A stretch of DNA of 64,000 nucleotides from Marinobacter sp. BW6 (GCF_008107725.1 NZ_VIRN01000061.1:124001-188000), one strand, 5' to 3'; shown: positions 28,872 through 39,332, counted from the first letter of the stretch. A program made the numbers and translations. Notes: generated from the letters alone by a model not told the origin.

Positions 28872-29918
28872 TTAGAGCAACTCGCCGTTGGCTTCTGCGG
28901 GCTCTTCTTTAGCGTCTTTCTTCGGTTCAGGCTTGGGCATCAGCTTGTCGCGAACCTTGGCTTCGATCTCGTTAGCAATATCCATGTTTTCTTCCAGGAA
29001 CTTGCAGGCATTCGCCTTACCCTGGCCGATCTTGTCACCGTTATAGGCGTACCAGGCTCCGGATTTGTCGACAAAGCCTTCCTTAACACCCATATCCAGC
29101 ACTTCCGCCATGTGGTAGATGCCCTTGCCGTACATGATCTGAAACTCGGCCTGCTTGAACGGCGGGGATACTTTGTTCTTGACCACTTTAACGCGGGTCT
29201 CGTTCCCGACCACTTCATCACCGTCTTTCACGGCACCGATGCGGCGGATATCAAGGCGAACAGAGGAGTAGAATTTCAGCGCGTTACCACCGGTCGTGGT
29301 TTCGGGCGAGCCAAACATAACACCGATCTTCATACGGATCTGGTTGATGAAGATCATCAGGCAGTTGGCGTGTTTGACGTTACCGGTCAGCTTACGAAGC
29401 GCCTGTGACATCAGTCGCGCCTGCAGACCGACGTGACTATCGCCCATTTCACCCTCAATTTCCGCTTTCGGCGTCAGGGCCGCCACGGAATCAACGATGA
29501 TAACGTCGACCGCATTGGAGCGAACCAGCATATCGGAAATTTCCAGGGCCTGTTCACCGGTATCCGGCTGGGAAACCAGCAGATCGTCCACATTGACGCC
29601 GAGCTTCTCGGCGTATACCGGGTCGAGGGCGTGTTCGGCATCCACAAACGCACAGGTTTTGCCGGCTTTCTGGGCCTCTGCGATCACCTGCAGGGTGAGC
29701 GTCGTCTTACCGGAACTCTCCGGACCGTAGATTTCGCAGATTCGACCATAAGGAAGACCACCAATGCCCAGGGCAACGTCCAGGCCCAGGGAACCGGTAG
29801 AGACCGCAGGAATGGCTTCACGGGGCTGATCGCCCATTTTCATTACAGCGCCCTTGCCGAACTGGCGCTCGATCTGACCAAGTGCTGCGCTCAATGCTTT
29901 CTTGCGGTTGTCTTCCAT
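28872..29918 (-). CDS. recA: RecA recombinase
   Basis: Central recombinase and SOS co-protease, 348 aa, full length. [20 protein letters not shown] at the N-terminus, Walker A GPESSGKT (65-72), [20 protein letters not shown] (Walker B), [11 protein letters not shown] and the loop2 region [22 protein letters not shown] are all present. The acidic, lysine-rich C-terminus ([20 protein letters not shown]) is typical. A LexA box at 30017-30032 lies 99 bp upstream. The flavodoxin-like gene follows after 20 bp; no recX is seen in this window. Confidence 0.99.
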   Translation of the reverse strand: MEDNRKKALSAALGQIERQFGKGAVMKMGDQPREAIPAVSTGSLGLDVALGIGGLPYGRICEIYGPESSGKTTLTLQVIAEAQKAGKTCAFVDAEHALDPVYAEKLGVNVDDLLVSQPDTGEQALEISDMLVRSNAVDVIIVDSVAALTPKAEIEGEMGDSHVGLQARLMSQALRKLTGNVKHANCLMIFINQIRMKIGVMFGSPETTTGGNALKFYSSVRLDIRRIGAVKDGDEVVGNETRVKVVKNKVSPPFKQAEFQIMYGKGIYHMAEVLDMGVKEGFVDKSGAWYAYNGDKIGQGKANACKFLEENMDIANEIEAKVRDKLMPKPEPKKDAKEEPAEANGELL

Positions 29919-30016
29919 CAGTGCAAACCCTCTGTCGCCTGGGCCGCCGGTGCTCAGAAAAAGACCGACAGCAAATAGTGGATCGGGAATTCGTACAGCT
30001 TAAAACAGCCAATTCC

Positions 30017-30032
30017 CTGTATATTTGAACAG
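30017..30032 (-). promoter_or_regulatory. LexA (SOS) box upstream of recA
   Basis: CTGT-ATATTTGA-ACAG matches the CTGT-N8-ACAG LexA consensus and lies 99 bp before the recA ATG. It predicts DNA-damage induction of recA and of the flavodoxin-like gene. The cinA-like gene ends 52 bp further upstream. Confidence 0.88.
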
Positions 30033-30083
30033 TATTAAAACATAACCCGGAGGGCAGACCAACCCCTTCGGATGTGAAAGCCG

Positions 30084-30584
30084 TCAGAGTTCGCTCACAA
30101 ACTCGTTAACTCCCTGAATGGCAAAGAGAACGGCTTGCCGACGAACCTGCTCACGGTCGCCCTCGAAGTGTTTTACCACCGCCACGGTGGAAGCAGGGCT
30201 ACTGCCCCAGGCAAACCAGACGGTGCCCACAGGCTTGTCATCACTCCCGCCTCCGGGCCCCGCGACACCACTAATGGCCACAGCGACGTCTGCATCGGTT
30301 GCCACCAGAGCACCGGCAACCATTTCCCGCACCACTGGCTCGCTGACCGCACCGTGTTCATCCAGCGATGTCCGGGTCACTCCCAGCAACCCCTGCTTGG
30401 CTTCATTGCTGTAAGTCACCAGCCCGCCAAGGACATAAGCAGAGGATCCGGCCCGGTCAGTCAGTACCTTGGCAACCCAGCCGCCAGTACAACTTTCCGC
30501 CGTCACTACGGTACGGCCGGTTCGCAACAGTCGTTCACCGAGTCGATTGCCTGCCTCTTCCAAATCCTGATCGCTGGCCAGCAT
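30084..30584 (-). CDS. pncC: CinA-like nicotinamide-nucleotide amidohydrolase
   Basis: Short CinA-C domain protein of 166 aa that probably converts NMN to NaMN in pyridine nucleotide salvage. The signature [10 protein letters not shown] (residues 29-38), [22 protein letters not shown] and [20 protein letters not shown] are intact. It lacks the N-terminal molybdopterin-like half of long CinA, as usual for PncC. It lies upstream of recA with the recA promoter between them, and divergent from mutS. Confidence 0.94.
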   Translation of the reverse strand: MLASDQDLEEAGNRLGERLLRTGRTVVTAESCTGGWVAKVLTDRAGSSAYVLGGLVTYSNEAKQGLLGVTRTSLDEHGAVSEPVVREMVAGALVATDADVAVAISGVAGPGGGSDDKPVGTVWFAWGSSPASTVAVVKHFEGDREQVRRQAVLFAIQGVNEFVSEL

Positions 30585-30665
30585 AATGACCTCCTTCGTT
30601 TCATCGCGGCGGTTATTTTCTTACAATTCACGCCTTCATCCAAAGCAAGGCTACCGGACCCGTTC

Positions 30666-33296
30666 ATGTCAGCAGCTCAAACCGATCTTTCAAAGCACAC
30701 CCCCATGATGCAGCAGTACCTGAAGATCAAGGGCCAGCACCCCAATGAACTGGTGTTCTACCGCATGGGGGATTTCTACGAGCTTTTTTACGAAGATGCC
30801 AAGAAAGCGGCCGAGCTGATGGATATCACCCTCACCGCCCGGGGCCAGTCCGGCGGCAACCCGATCCCCATGGCGGGCATCCCCTATCACTCCTCTGAGG
30901 GCTACATTGCCCGGCTGGTTCGGGCAGGTCAATCCATCGCCATCTGTGAACAGATCGGAGACCCAGCCACCAGCAAGGGACCGGTTGAGCGCCAAGTGGT
31001 CCGGATTGTCACACCGGGCACCCTCAGTGACGATGCCTACCTGGAGGATCGCCGGGACAACCTGCTGGTCGCGATCTACAACCACCGGGAACAGTTCGGT
31101 TTTGCCTCGCTCGATATCTCCAGCGGCCGTTTTGCGGTCTCGGAACTGGAGAACCTGGAAGCCCTGCAGGGCGAACTCCAGCGGCTGCGCCCAGCGGAAA
31201 TTCTGATCAGCGAGGACTTTCCCTATCAGGAAGTACTGGAGGGCTTCACCGGAATTCGTCGGCAGGGCCCATGGCTGTTCGAATCCGATACTGCTCGCCG
31301 TGTGATCACCCAGCAGCTTCAGGTGAGAGATCTGACCGGTTTTGGCTGTGAAGACCTTAACCTGGCCGTCTGCGCCGCCGGCTGCCTGTTGCAATACGCG
31401 AAGGAGACCCAGCGCACCGCCCTGCCCCATATTCGTAAATTGACCCGCGAGCGTCGTGATGAGGCGGTGATTCTGGATGCCGCCAGCCGCCGCAACCTGG
31501 AGATCGACACCAACCTGATGGGCGGGCACCAGTACACCCTGGCCTGGGTGATGGACCGCACCGCAACCTCCATGGGTGGCCGGGAGCTGCGGCGCTGGCT
31601 GAACCGCCCACTGCGGGATGTGGAGATCGTCCGTCAGCGCCAACAGGCGGTTTCGGCGCTCCTCGACGGATTTCATTACGAGCCGGTACACGACCTGCTA
31701 AAAGCCGTTGGTGATATTGAGCGGGTACTGGCACGGGTCGCCCTGCGTTCAGCGCGCCCACGGGACCTGGCCCGGCTTCGGGATGCCTTCCAGGCCTTGC
31801 CGGATCTTCAGGAAACCCTGAAGCCGGTCAACTCCCACCACATCGTCAAGCTGGCGACCATCATTGGCGAATACCCGGAACTGGCGGACCTGCTGGAACG
31901 CGCCATCATCGACAATCCTCCGGTCGTGATTCGCGAAGGCGGCGTCATCCAGGAAGGGTTTGACGAGGAACTGGACGAGCTTCGCAATATCAGCGAGAAC
32001 GCAGGCCAGTATCTGTTGGATGTGGAAACCCGGGAACGGGAGCGCACCGGCATCAGCACCCTGAAAGTTGGTTACAACCGGGTCCACGGTTATTACATCG
32101 AAATCAGCCGGGCCCAGTCGGACCAGGCACCGGTGGATTACATTCGCCGGCAGACCCTGAAGAACGCTGAGCGATTCATTACACCGGAACTCAAGGAGTT
32201 TGAGGACAAGGCCCTGAGTGCCAAGAGCCGGGCTCTGGCCCGTGAGAAAGGCCTGTACGATGAAGTCCTGGAAACCGTCGCCGGACAACTCGCGCCACTC
32301 CAGGATGCCGCCCAGGCGCTGGCAGAGCTGGACGTACTGAGCAACTTTGCCGAGCGCGCCACTTCCTTGCGTTTTTCAGCGCCGGAGTTCAGCGAATCCC
32401 CTGGCTTTGATATCGAAGAAGGCCGCCACCCGGTGGTTGAACAATTGCTGGATGAGCCCTTTGTACCCAACGATCTGCTGATGGACACCCAGCGGCGCAT
32501 GCTGGTAATTACCGGCCCGAACATGGGCGGTAAATCAACCTACATGCGTCAGGCCGCACTGATTGCGCTGCTCGCCTACACCGGCAGTTTTGTGCCAGCC
32601 AACCGCGCAGTGATCGGCCCCGTAGACCGGATTTTCACCCGAATGGGCTCCTCGGACGATATCGCCGGCGGCCGCTCCACCTTCATGGTGGAAATGACCG
32701 AAACCGCCAACATCCTGCACAACGCCACCGAGCACAGCCTGGTGCTGATGGACGAGGTCGGCCGCGGCACCAGCACCTTTGATGGCCTGTCGCTGGCCTG
32801 GGCCACCGCCGAGCATTTGGCCCGGGAAATCCGCTGCTACACGTTGTTTGCTACCCACTATTTCGAACTCACCCAGCTAGCAGACGATCTCCAGCATGCC
32901 GTCAACGTGCACCTCACAGCCACCGAACACGATGACAGCATCGTGTTCCTTCACAATGTACATGATGGCCCGGCAAGCCAAAGCTATGGGCTTCAGGTGG
33001 CCAAACTGGCGGGCGTGCCCCAGGATGTGATCCGTAACGCCAAAACCCAGCTTTCCCATCTGGAAGGCAGTGCCTCGCCGGCAGCGCCGGCAACTGCGGC
33101 TGGTGATCGGAACAACGATACGCCCCGGGCCAAACCGGCAACGCAGGCCAAAGAACCCATCTACCAGGGCGATATGTTCGCCAGCCTGGAACCCAGTGCC
33201 GTAGAAGAGACCCTAAAAGAGATGGATCTGGATGGACTGACACCCCGGGATGCCATGAATCAGCTTTACGAACTTAAGGCGCTGATGAAGAAATAG
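30666..33296 (+). CDS. mutS: DNA mismatch repair protein MutS
   Basis: Mismatch recognition ATPase, 876 aa. N-terminal mismatch-contact motif [17 protein letters not shown] holds the FYE wedge (FxE). Walker A is [14 protein letters not shown] (about residues 616-629) and Walker [13 protein letters not shown] (696-707). The C-terminal GYMAMIKF-equivalent is [19 protein letters not shown], the tetramer region. The ATG at 30666 begins [19 protein letters not shown], matching the family; a long upstream in-frame extension overlaps the cinA-like gene and is not used. Followed by fdxA, 150 bp on. Confidence 0.98.
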   Translation: MSAAQTDLSKHTPMMQQYLKIKGQHPNELVFYRMGDFYELFYEDAKKAAELMDITLTARGQSGGNPIPMAGIPYHSSEGYIARLVRAGQSIAICEQIGDPATSKGPVERQVVRIVTPGTLSDDAYLEDRRDNLLVAIYNHREQFGFASLDISSGRFAVSELENLEALQGELQRLRPAEILISEDFPYQEVLEGFTGIRRQGPWLFESDTARRVITQQLQVRDLTGFGCEDLNLAVCAAGCLLQYAKETQRTALPHIRKLTRERRDEAVILDAASRRNLEIDTNLMGGHQYTLAWVMDRTATSMGGRELRRWLNRPLRDVEIVRQRQQAVSALLDGFHYEPVHDLLKAVGDIERVLARVALRSARPRDLARLRDAFQALPDLQETLKPVNSHHIVKLATIIGEYPELADLLERAIIDNPPVVIREGGVIQEGFDEELDELRNISENAGQYLLDVETRERERTGISTLKVGYNRVHGYYIEISRAQSDQAPVDYIRRQTLKNAERFITPELKEFEDKALSAKSRALAREKGLYDEVLETVAGQLAPLQDAAQALAELDVLSNFAERATSLRFSAPEFSESPGFDIEEGRHPVVEQLLDEPFVPNDLLMDTQRRMLVITGPNMGGKSTYMRQAALIALLAYTGSFVPANRAVIGPVDRIFTRMGSSDDIAGGRSTFMVEMTETANILHNATEHSLVLMDEVGRGTSTFDGLSLAWATAEHLAREIRCYTLFATHYFELTQLADDLQHAVNVHLTATEHDDSIVFLHNVHDGPASQSYGLQVAKLAGVPQDVIRNAKTQLSHLEGSASPAAPATAAGDRNNDTPRAKPATQAKEPIYQGDMFASLEPSAVEETLKEMDLDGLTPRDAMNQLYELKALMKK

Positions 33297-33446
33297 CGGA
33301 AAATTGATCTGTGTAATAAGGTTATAGCAGCCCAACGCTTGCGGCTGTGCGGGTCGCTCCCTACAATATCGCGCACTAAAATATAACGGTGGCGCCCGAA
33401 GGCGCTCCTGATGAGACTGACCGACCACTGGACCAGGGATCTGACT

Positions 33447-33770
33447 ATGGCGTTTATCGTTACTGATAACTGCATCAAGTGTAAGTACACAGACTGCGTG
33501 GAAGTCTGTCCGGTAGACTGCTTCTACGAGGGACCGAACTTTCTGGTAATCGACCCGGACGAATGTATCGACTGCGCCCTGTGCGAGCCAGAGTGCCCGG
33601 CCGAAGCCATTTTCTCGGAAGACGAGCTGCCGGCCGATCAGGTCCAGTTTGTGGAGCTGAATGCCGATCTGGCCGCCAAATGGCCGAACATCACCGAAAA
33701 GAAAGATCCGCTGCCGGACGCTGAAGAGTGGGATGGCAAGCCGAACAAGCTTCAGTATCTGGAAAAGTAA
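33447..33770 (+). CDS. fdxA: 7Fe-8S ferredoxin FdxA
   Basis: Small electron carrier of 107 aa with a 3Fe-4S and a 4Fe-4S cluster. [20 protein letters not shown] carries the first cysteine set (CxxCxxxxCxxxCP) and [20 protein letters not shown] the second. The extended C-terminal tail ([27 protein letters not shown], split) is that of Azotobacter-type FdxA. The ATG at 33447 is chosen over 33411 because it matches the family start, with AGGG 8 nt upstream. The mutS-fdxA order is common in gammaproteobacteria. A terminator follows. Confidence 0.97.
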   Translation: MAFIVTDNCIKCKYTDCVEVCPVDCFYEGPNFLVIDPDECIDCALCEPECPAEAIFSEDELPADQVQFVELNADLAAKWPNITEKKDPLPDAEEWDGKPNKLQYLEK

Positions 33771-33788
33771 GCATCCGGAACTGGAATA

Positions 33789-33820
33789 GAAAAAGGGAAG
33801 CCGAGGCTTCCCTTTTTCTT
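33789..33820 (+). terminator. Bidirectional terminator between fdxA and the LysE gene
   Basis: Perfect 13-bp stem GAAAAAGGGAAGC/GCTTCCCTTTTTC with a 4-nt loop, T-rich on the right and A-rich on the left. It ends fdxA on the plus strand and the converging LysE gene on the minus strand. Confidence 0.9.
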
Positions 33821-33842
33821 TGCCTGAATTTCCGCGATTGCG

Positions 33843-34481
33843 TCAGGTGCTGGCCAGCTTGGCGCCCATGGCCACGAAAAACCCTCCCGTCAGGCCGTTC
33901 AGCGTTCGCTTCACACGCGCATTCACGCCAAGGCTCCGGAAGGTAACCACCACCCAGGCCAGACCGCACTGCCAGAGCATTGCCAACAGGAAATGTACGC
34001 CGGCCAGCATCAGAGACTGTTGAAAGGCGTTTCCGGCCGGATCCACGAACTGTGGTAGCAGGGCCATATAGAACAGCGCGGTTTTCGGATTCAGAACGTT
34101 GGACAACAATCCCTCTCGGAAAGAAGCAGACATCGCTACCTTCCGGCGTACAACCCTTTCCTCTTTTGCCGCGGGCGCGTCGCCACGGCGAAGGGCCTGG
34201 CGCAACGAACCGATGCCCAGCCACACCAGGTAACAGGCACCGGCCCATTTCAGGGCGGAAAATGCCCAGGCCGTTTCCACCAATAGAAGGGAAATGCCCA
34301 GAGCCGAAAGCGTGGCATGAATGAAAAGGCCGCTGCAGATGCCAACACTGGTCACGCAACCATCCCGCAAACCACCCCGGCCGGTATTACGCATTACCAA
34401 AAGGGTATCAACACCCGGCGTGATGGTGAGCAGGGTAATGGCGACGAGATAGGCCCAGAACAGATCCGATATCAAAATCAC
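33843..34481 (-). CDS. LysE/RhtB family amino-acid exporter
   Basis: Inner-membrane exporter of 212 aa with about six hydrophobic segments. The N-terminal LLTITPGVDTLLVMRNTGRG is the family signature (TPGP-like, here TPGVD), and NPKTALFYMALLPQFVDP is the second. Starts with GTG at 34481. It converges with fdxA and shares its terminator. Substrate unknown; RhtB relatives export homoserine or other amino acids. Confidence 0.92.
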   Translation of the reverse strand: MILISDLFWAYLVAITLLTITPGVDTLLVMRNTGRGGLRDGCVTSVGICSGLFIHATLSALGISLLLVETAWAFSALKWAGACYLVWLGIGSLRQALRRGDAPAAKEERVVRRKVAMSASFREGLLSNVLNPKTALFYMALLPQFVDPAGNAFQQSLMLAGVHFLLAMLWQCGLAWVVVTFRSLGVNARVKRTLNGLTGGFFVAMGAKLAST

Positions 34482-34536
34482 ACTCTCTCAAACTCTTGAA
34501 ACAAACGCACCAGGGGCCCGAGCCGCAACCGAAAAC

Positions 34537-35571
34537 TCAGGCCTCTTGCTGGAGAATCTTGCGCGCAGCGGCGGATTTATAAAACGGTGCAAGCCGCCGG
34601 CGAATCAGGGCCTCAACATAGCCCTCTTCACGCAATACGTCTATAACCGGAATTGCGTAGGCATCAATTTCTGCCATGACAACCTCACGGCTTACCCCCA
34701 TATCGCCCAGCAAATCCGTGAGCGGGCGCTCGCCATACTTTACGAACAGGTGGGAAACCACTGCCCGGGCACATTCCTCAAAGTATCCGGTCTTGCGGAA
34801 CTGCAGCCAGAACTCATATCCGAGCACAACAAATTCCTGCAGTTCCACGTCGCCAAGGCCTTCATGTAACTCGGCAATGGTGCGATCCTCCAGCGACACC
34901 CAGGCGGCCATCACGCTGTCCCGCAGTTCGTCGTCAGACAGGGCACTATGCAGAAACTGCTCACTACGGCTGATCAAACCGGGCAGGCTGTCGGACAGCC
35001 AGGCCTTCAGGCGCCTCTCAAAGGTTTCGTCCAGACCCGGCACCGCCCTGTTGGCCATTCGCTTGCCGAATTTCATCATAGAGCCAACGCCCGGCACGGA
35101 CTTGGTAATCAGGTTATCTTCGTACATATAGTTCACCAAACCGTGGTAAACCACATTGGACACCAGCTCCTGATAAACGGGGTGTGCCATGATCTCGCTG
35201 ATCACCCGCTCCCGCTGCTGCCGAAGTTCCAGAGCCTCCTCCAGAAAGCCCGTCGCCTGTTCGCGAGTGATGATCTCGCCCAGGGTGGTCTGTGCCTGCA
35301 CATTGGCATTGAGCACTTCGGTTGCCATTTCCGCGGCCAGCTCCGGAATGCCCGCATCCAGCTCCATATCCATGACGATACGCTGGATGACACCCATCAC
35401 CTGTTCTTCCGAGGTGATCCGGTTCAGGGTTATCTCACCGGCATAACCCCATAGCTCATCCAGCTCCTGCTCCAGAAACCTGCGCAGCTTTGCACCCTTG
35501 AGCGAGGCCAGCTCATGCTTAACGTGCTGCTCCAGCAGCTGGTTGGCGAGATCCGTTTTGCCTTTGGTCAT
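34537..35571 (-). CDS. Conserved-looking helical hypothetical protein
   Basis: Protein of 344 aa that I do not recognise. Predicted almost wholly alpha-helical and soluble, with many acidic and Leu-rich stretches (ELDELWGYAGEITLNRITSE, VMDMELDAGIPELAAEMATE) and a middle segment NLITKSVPGVGSMMKFGKRM. No signal peptide, catalytic motif or cysteine pattern is seen. The ATG at 35571 begins MTKGKTDLANQLLEQHVK with AGGA about 12 nt upstream; a GTG at 35604 is an alternative. Between the LysE gene and the DegV gene on the same strand, 139 bp downstream of DegV. Confidence 0.72.
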   Translation of the reverse strand: MTKGKTDLANQLLEQHVKHELASLKGAKLRRFLEQELDELWGYAGEITLNRITSEEQVMGVIQRIVMDMELDAGIPELAAEMATEVLNANVQAQTTLGEIITREQATGFLEEALELRQQRERVISEIMAHPVYQELVSNVVYHGLVNYMYEDNLITKSVPGVGSMMKFGKRMANRAVPGLDETFERRLKAWLSDSLPGLISRSEQFLHSALSDDELRDSVMAAWVSLEDRTIAELHEGLGDVELQEFVVLGYEFWLQFRKTGYFEECARAVVSHLFVKYGERPLTDLLGDMGVSREVVMAEIDAYAIPVIDVLREEGYVEALIRRRLAPFYKSAAARKILQQEA

Positions 35572-35709
35572 GGCATCAGTTGTCCTGTTGTTGAAATGAA
35601 ACACACTGACCAGAGGCTAACATGAAGTACAGGTGGGCAGGTTTGCCAAAACTACAGGTAGAGGGATGCGGCCGGGCCAGTCCGGCTCACCCCCGGACCC
35701 AGGAGGGAG

Positions 35710-36660
35710 TTACTGAAAATCATTGAAGGCGTGGGGCTCTGCGGCCAGCGCCAGGCAAAGACTGCCAGGGCCGACATAGATACTGCTGGTGATCCCCATC
35801 TGTGAAAGCAGTAATTCCACACCATGACTCTCGCAGGCATCCCGCAGGCGGTTGAGCCCGGGCAGATCCTCGATCTCTGTCCAGGTCAGGCCACAGGAGA
35901 GGCTGACATAAGGGGTCAGGAGTCCGGCTTCAACGCGGGCTGTGGCATAATTCATTACCTTTTCCACCGCCACATCGAAACTGCGGGTTTTGGCAGCCGG
36001 TTGGCCCCCAGCACCCTGTCCGAAGATCACCGGGGTGATGTTCAGTGTTTTGCCAAGAAAGGCCACCAGCGCCGAAACACTTTTATCACCGCGACGTCGT
36101 GCCCGCTCACGGATGTAGTGCAGGTCCCGGGGAATGACGCAGGTGTAAATCCTGTCGCTGAAGGCCTCCACCTCATGGCGGAGGGCATTCTTGGAGACTT
36201 TCTGATCGATCAGCTTCAGGGTGTGAGCTGCCAGTAAGCCCTGGCCGGCGAAGATCTGCTTGCTGTCGATCACCCGCATGAAGAACCGCCCATCGCGGCC
36301 AGCGGCTTCCCGGGCACCTTCATAATTCGCCAGCACACTGTTCATCGCTTCCGTGGCGTTCTGGAAAATCAGGCTTCGGGTTTTCGTGACAGTCTCGCAG
36401 ATAGCAACATCAAACTGGGTAACGATCTTCTCCATGAACAGATCGTGGATCTGTTCGGCGGTGAACGCACGGGTTTCTGCATGATGCCCCTTCTGTAGCA
36501 GGCCACTCTGGTAGAACTCCTGGGTTCGAACCGGATCATGCTTGTCTATGTAAGTCTGGCCATCAATTACAGCGGTTACCGGAAGGATGAACAGGTCGTG
36601 CTTGCGGCTGAAATCGTAAGGTAAGTCGCACGCGGAATCGACGATCAAACCAACTCGCAT
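35710..36660 (-). CDS. DegV family fatty-acid-binding protein
   Basis: Cytosolic protein of 316 aa. The family start MRVGLIVDSACDLP and VIDGQTYIDKHD, then the C-terminal LSCGLTWTEIEDLPGL block, fit the DegV fold, whose members bind a fatty acid and in some bacteria supply it to a FakA-type kinase. No kinase gene lies nearby. GGAGG lies 6 nt before the ATG. Upstream gene is the metal-dependent hydrolase, 113 bp away. Confidence 0.9.
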   Translation of the reverse strand: MRVGLIVDSACDLPYDFSRKHDLFILPVTAVIDGQTYIDKHDPVRTQEFYQSGLLQKGHHAETRAFTAEQIHDLFMEKIVTQFDVAICETVTKTRSLIFQNATEAMNSVLANYEGAREAAGRDGRFFMRVIDSKQIFAGQGLLAAHTLKLIDQKVSKNALRHEVEAFSDRIYTCVIPRDLHYIRERARRRGDKSVSALVAFLGKTLNITPVIFGQGAGGQPAAKTRSFDVAVEKVMNYATARVEAGLLTPYVSLSCGLTWTEIEDLPGLNRLRDACESHGVELLLSQMGITSSIYVGPGSLCLALAAEPHAFNDFQ

Positions 36661-36773
36661 GGTGGGCCTCCAGCTCCAGGCAGCTTCTCGACCGGAAGCC
36701 CCCTTTATTGTCGTTATTCTTTATGCCGCACAGTTTTACACACCGCGATCAGAATTTCAGCAACCCGCCCCTA

Positions 36774-37604
36774 TCATGCTGCCGATGTCATATCCAGCTC
36801 ACGAAGATTCTGCTTGAGCAGCTCGCGGTTGTCCTGCTGCCAGGGGTGAAAGCCTTTGCGGAAATAGGCCAGGAATTCTGGCAGACACTTGCGAAGCACT
36901 CCGGGTCTGCCCCAGAGAAAATTAAGCCCGCCAACCCAGGTGCGAAGACTCCAGAGCTTGCCATCGGCTTTTAGCAGGCTACAGGTGTTCAGAAAGGTGA
37001 ACTTGAAAAAATTCCAGGTGACAAACAGGAAAACGATCCGGCGCAGCCGTTCGTTACCGACGCACTCACGATAAACATCAAAGGCAACGGATTTGTGTTC
37101 GGTTTCCTCTATGGCGTGCCAGCGCCAGAGCTTTGCCATGGCCGGGGTGACCCCTTCCATCCACTCGGGATGACTCAGAATGGCGTTAGCCAGAACGGCG
37201 GTGTAGTGCTCGGCGCCGCAGGTACCTGCCAGTTGCCGGCTTGGTGGCAGTTTACCAACCCACTCCATGTGTTTCTGGAACCGGCGATCCAGGGCATCAA
37301 TATCGTAACGTCTGGCCTTCAGAGCCTCGTTGTAGTCCTTATGCTCCCGGCTGTGCAGAGCTTCCTGGCCAATAAAGCCGCGAATCTCCGCTTTCAGCTT
37401 GGGATCTTGAATCTGGTCCCGATAGAGCCGAACGGCGTTAATGAATTGCTGCTCGCCGTCAGGGAACTGCAGGGAAAGTGCATTAAAGAATGCTGTCCGA
37501 AAAGCATCATTGCCATGCCAGAGCGTTTTCAGGTCTTCACTGACATCAAACCGCAGATGCCTCGGCTCGACGGACACACCCTCGGGCGTGGAGCTGATGG
37601 TCAT
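36774..37604 (-). CDS. Metal-dependent hydrolase family protein (PF10118-like)
   Basis: Soluble protein of 276 aa of the predicted metal-dependent hydrolase family PF10118. Metal-binding pattern candidates are GQEALHSREHKDYNEAL and WHAIEETEHKSVAFDVYREC, two ExxH-type helices as in ferritin-like di-iron proteins. GGAGG precedes the ATG. The activity is unproven in the family. It is transcribed toward the DegV gene and divergent in orientation from nothing; the 256-bp gap upstream holds only a terminator and promoter sequence. Confidence 0.85.
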   Translation of the reverse strand: MTISSTPEGVSVEPRHLRFDVSEDLKTLWHGNDAFRTAFFNALSLQFPDGEQQFINAVRLYRDQIQDPKLKAEIRGFIGQEALHSREHKDYNEALKARRYDIDALDRRFQKHMEWVGKLPPSRQLAGTCGAEHYTAVLANAILSHPEWMEGVTPAMAKLWRWHAIEETEHKSVAFDVYRECVGNERLRRIVFLFVTWNFFKFTFLNTCSLLKADGKLWSLRTWVGGLNFLWGRPGVLRKCLPEFLAYFRKGFHPWQQDNRELLKQNLRELDMTSAA

Positions 37605-37860
37605 GACTGCCTCCTGTTTTTGTAGTGTTGTTATCAGTAATGAACAGCGGACAAAAAATCACCAGTCAAAGGAGTTTAAACCCGAAAACCTCGCGGAAGG
37701 AATACCTCAAGGGGAAATATTGGACAAATTGTCACGAAATGACATTCTGTCAACGACTGCGCTTGGAAGAAGAATACAAACGTAAAAAAGGGAGGCACGA
37801 GGCCTCCCAAGGACACACAGGGGATCAACGCCTTCCGGTGCAGAGCCGAAAGACGCAGGT
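37605..37860. other. 256-bp gap: promoter of the hydrolase gene and permease terminator
   Basis: Contains the terminator at 37784-37808, a palindrome GACAA-A-TTGTC at 37723-37733 and A/T-rich sequence suitable for the minus-strand promoter of the hydrolase gene. No convincing ORF. Confidence 0.6.
37784..37808 (-). terminator. Rho-independent terminator after the NCS2-like permease
   Basis: Perfect 7-bp stem GGGAGGC/GCCTCCC with a 5-nt loop and six T on the minus strand (A run at 37784-37789), 53 bp past the permease stop. Confidence 0.9.
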
Positions 37861-39237
37861 TTAGTGCTCTTCGGCGGCTTTCACACCCGGCGCTTCCGGG
37901 TCGGCGGTGAAGCCAAGCAATTTGGTACGTTCAATCAGGAAATAGAGGACGGCGCCGGTGGCCAGGCCCCAGCCTGCACCATAGACCGCCAGAACAACGC
38001 CCATGGTTCCGGCGATTCCACGCTCGGTGTTATTCTCCAGCTGCTCCAGCCCCACCATCAGGCAGATATAGCCGGTCAGCAGCAGGGTCAGTGACAGGGC
38101 AATGGGCAGCACCGGCTGGAAGAAGCTCACCAGCGGCAGAACAAACAGGGCGACAAAGCCGGTAATCCAGAAGGTACCACCGCCACTGTAGATAGAATCC
38201 ATGGCATTGCGGCCATACTTGTAACGCTCGGCCATGGTCGCCGTGACTGCTGTCCAGATGGGTCCCGCCAGCCCCGGATAAGGCGCGAAGAAAGCGTGAC
38301 CACCATTGCGGATAGCGGTTACCAGGTGCACCCGGTCAATGCTGTTGTCGATGTCTTCGTCTTTGCGCAGATGATCAACACGATTCATCAGGGATTGGCC
38401 GACCACGATGTCACCAAAGGCGATGACATAAGCGATCACAGCGGTCGGAATGGCATACAGGAATACGCTGCTGTCCGGGAAACCGACGGTGAACGGCAGG
38501 TAGTTCCACAGCTCATCAAACGCGGGTTTGGTGATGCCCCACTCCACATTGGGCACCTCGTATTCGCCAGTGGCAAAGCCAACCAGGATAGCAACCACCA
38601 TACCCGGCACCATGCCGTAGTTGGCGATCTTGCGGGCGATGGAATTACTTTCCACGAAGCCTTTGAACGATACCGAGAACATCAGGTACAGGCACACCAG
38701 ACCGCCGATGATCAGGGAGATCGGTGTATTGGCCAGGCGACCGCCCGCTTCGATCTCACCCATCAGGGCGGCAATACCGGCGCCGATGATAATCCCGCCT
38801 TTCATGGAACGGGGGATCAGCTCCACCAACTTGCTACCCAGGCGGGTAATGCCCAGAACCAGGAAAATGATGAACACCAGGAACTGCAGGGCGAACAGGG
38901 CCTGAATGGCTTCGGGGCCGGGCTCGTAGTCACTCAGGAACAGCAGGACAACCGGAATACCCGGCGTAATCCAGCCTGGCACCAGGGGCACACCCAGCAG
39001 TGCCGGCAGCATGAAACCGATACCACAGATCACCACGTAGGCCAGAGCCACGTCGTAGGGCACACCGAGGTATTTCTCAAGAAGGGGAATCATGGCCAGG
39101 CTGACCACAAACATGATCAGGGCCTGCACCATCTCGGCAAATTCCCAGCGGTAATGGACAAACGGCAGACGAACCTTGAAGGGACCGGCCGGCCAGTACG
39201 GCTGCTCTTCCCCGTTCTTTCGGTGAAACATTTGCAT
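37861..39237 (-). CDS. NCS2/SLC23-type permease
   Basis: Inner-membrane permease of 458 aa with about 12-14 hydrophobic segments (for example VQALIMFVVSLAMIPLLEKY, VVICGIGFMLPALLG, MKGGIIIGAGIAALMG). The family GxxP and the QSLMNRVDH segment are visible. NCS2 members carry purines, pyrimidines or ascorbate, but the canonical NxGxxxxT substrate motif is not obvious here, so the substrate is open. It follows the acyl-CoA synthetase on the same strand with a 95-bp gap holding a stable hairpin, and may carry a substrate for that enzyme. Confidence 0.82.
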   Translation of the reverse strand: MQMFHRKNGEEQPYWPAGPFKVRLPFVHYRWEFAEMVQALIMFVVSLAMIPLLEKYLGVPYDVALAYVVICGIGFMLPALLGVPLVPGWITPGIPVVLLFLSDYEPGPEAIQALFALQFLVFIIFLVLGITRLGSKLVELIPRSMKGGIIIGAGIAALMGEIEAGGRLANTPISLIIGGLVCLYLMFSVSFKGFVESNSIARKIANYGMVPGMVVAILVGFATGEYEVPNVEWGITKPAFDELWNYLPFTVGFPDSSVFLYAIPTAVIAYVIAFGDIVVGQSLMNRVDHLRKDEDIDNSIDRVHLVTAIRNGGHAFFAPYPGLAGPIWTAVTATMAERYKYGRNAMDSIYSGGGTFWITGFVALFVLPLVSFFQPVLPIALSLTLLLTGYICLMVGLEQLENNTERGIAGTMGVVLAVYGAGWGLATGAVLYFLIERTKLLGFTADPEAPGVKAAEEH

Positions 39238-39298
39238 AAAAAGGTCTCCGGGCTCACGCGGCGCGTGTGCCTGACAGCGTTGTTCTTCTGGTTAAAGC

Positions 39299-39323
39299 CG
39301 GCTGCGCCGGAGCGGCGCAGCCG
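39299..39323 (-). other. GC-rich hairpin between acyl-CoA synthetase and permease
   Basis: Perfect 10-bp stem CGGCTGCGCC/GGCGCAGCCG with a 5-nt loop in the 95-bp gap. No T tract on either strand, so likely an mRNA processing or stability element rather than a terminator. Confidence 0.5.
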
Positions 39324-39332
39324 ATCGGGGGA

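Noticed and set aside
30135..30665. Long in-frame plus-strand extension upstream of mutS.
   Set aside because: It is antisense to the well-supported cinA-like gene, and the family start with [10 protein letters not shown] is at 30666.
35656..35705. A small GTCCGG/CCGGAC pairing after the DegV gene as terminator.
   Set aside because: Only about 6 bp of stem with no T tract; not enough to call a terminator.
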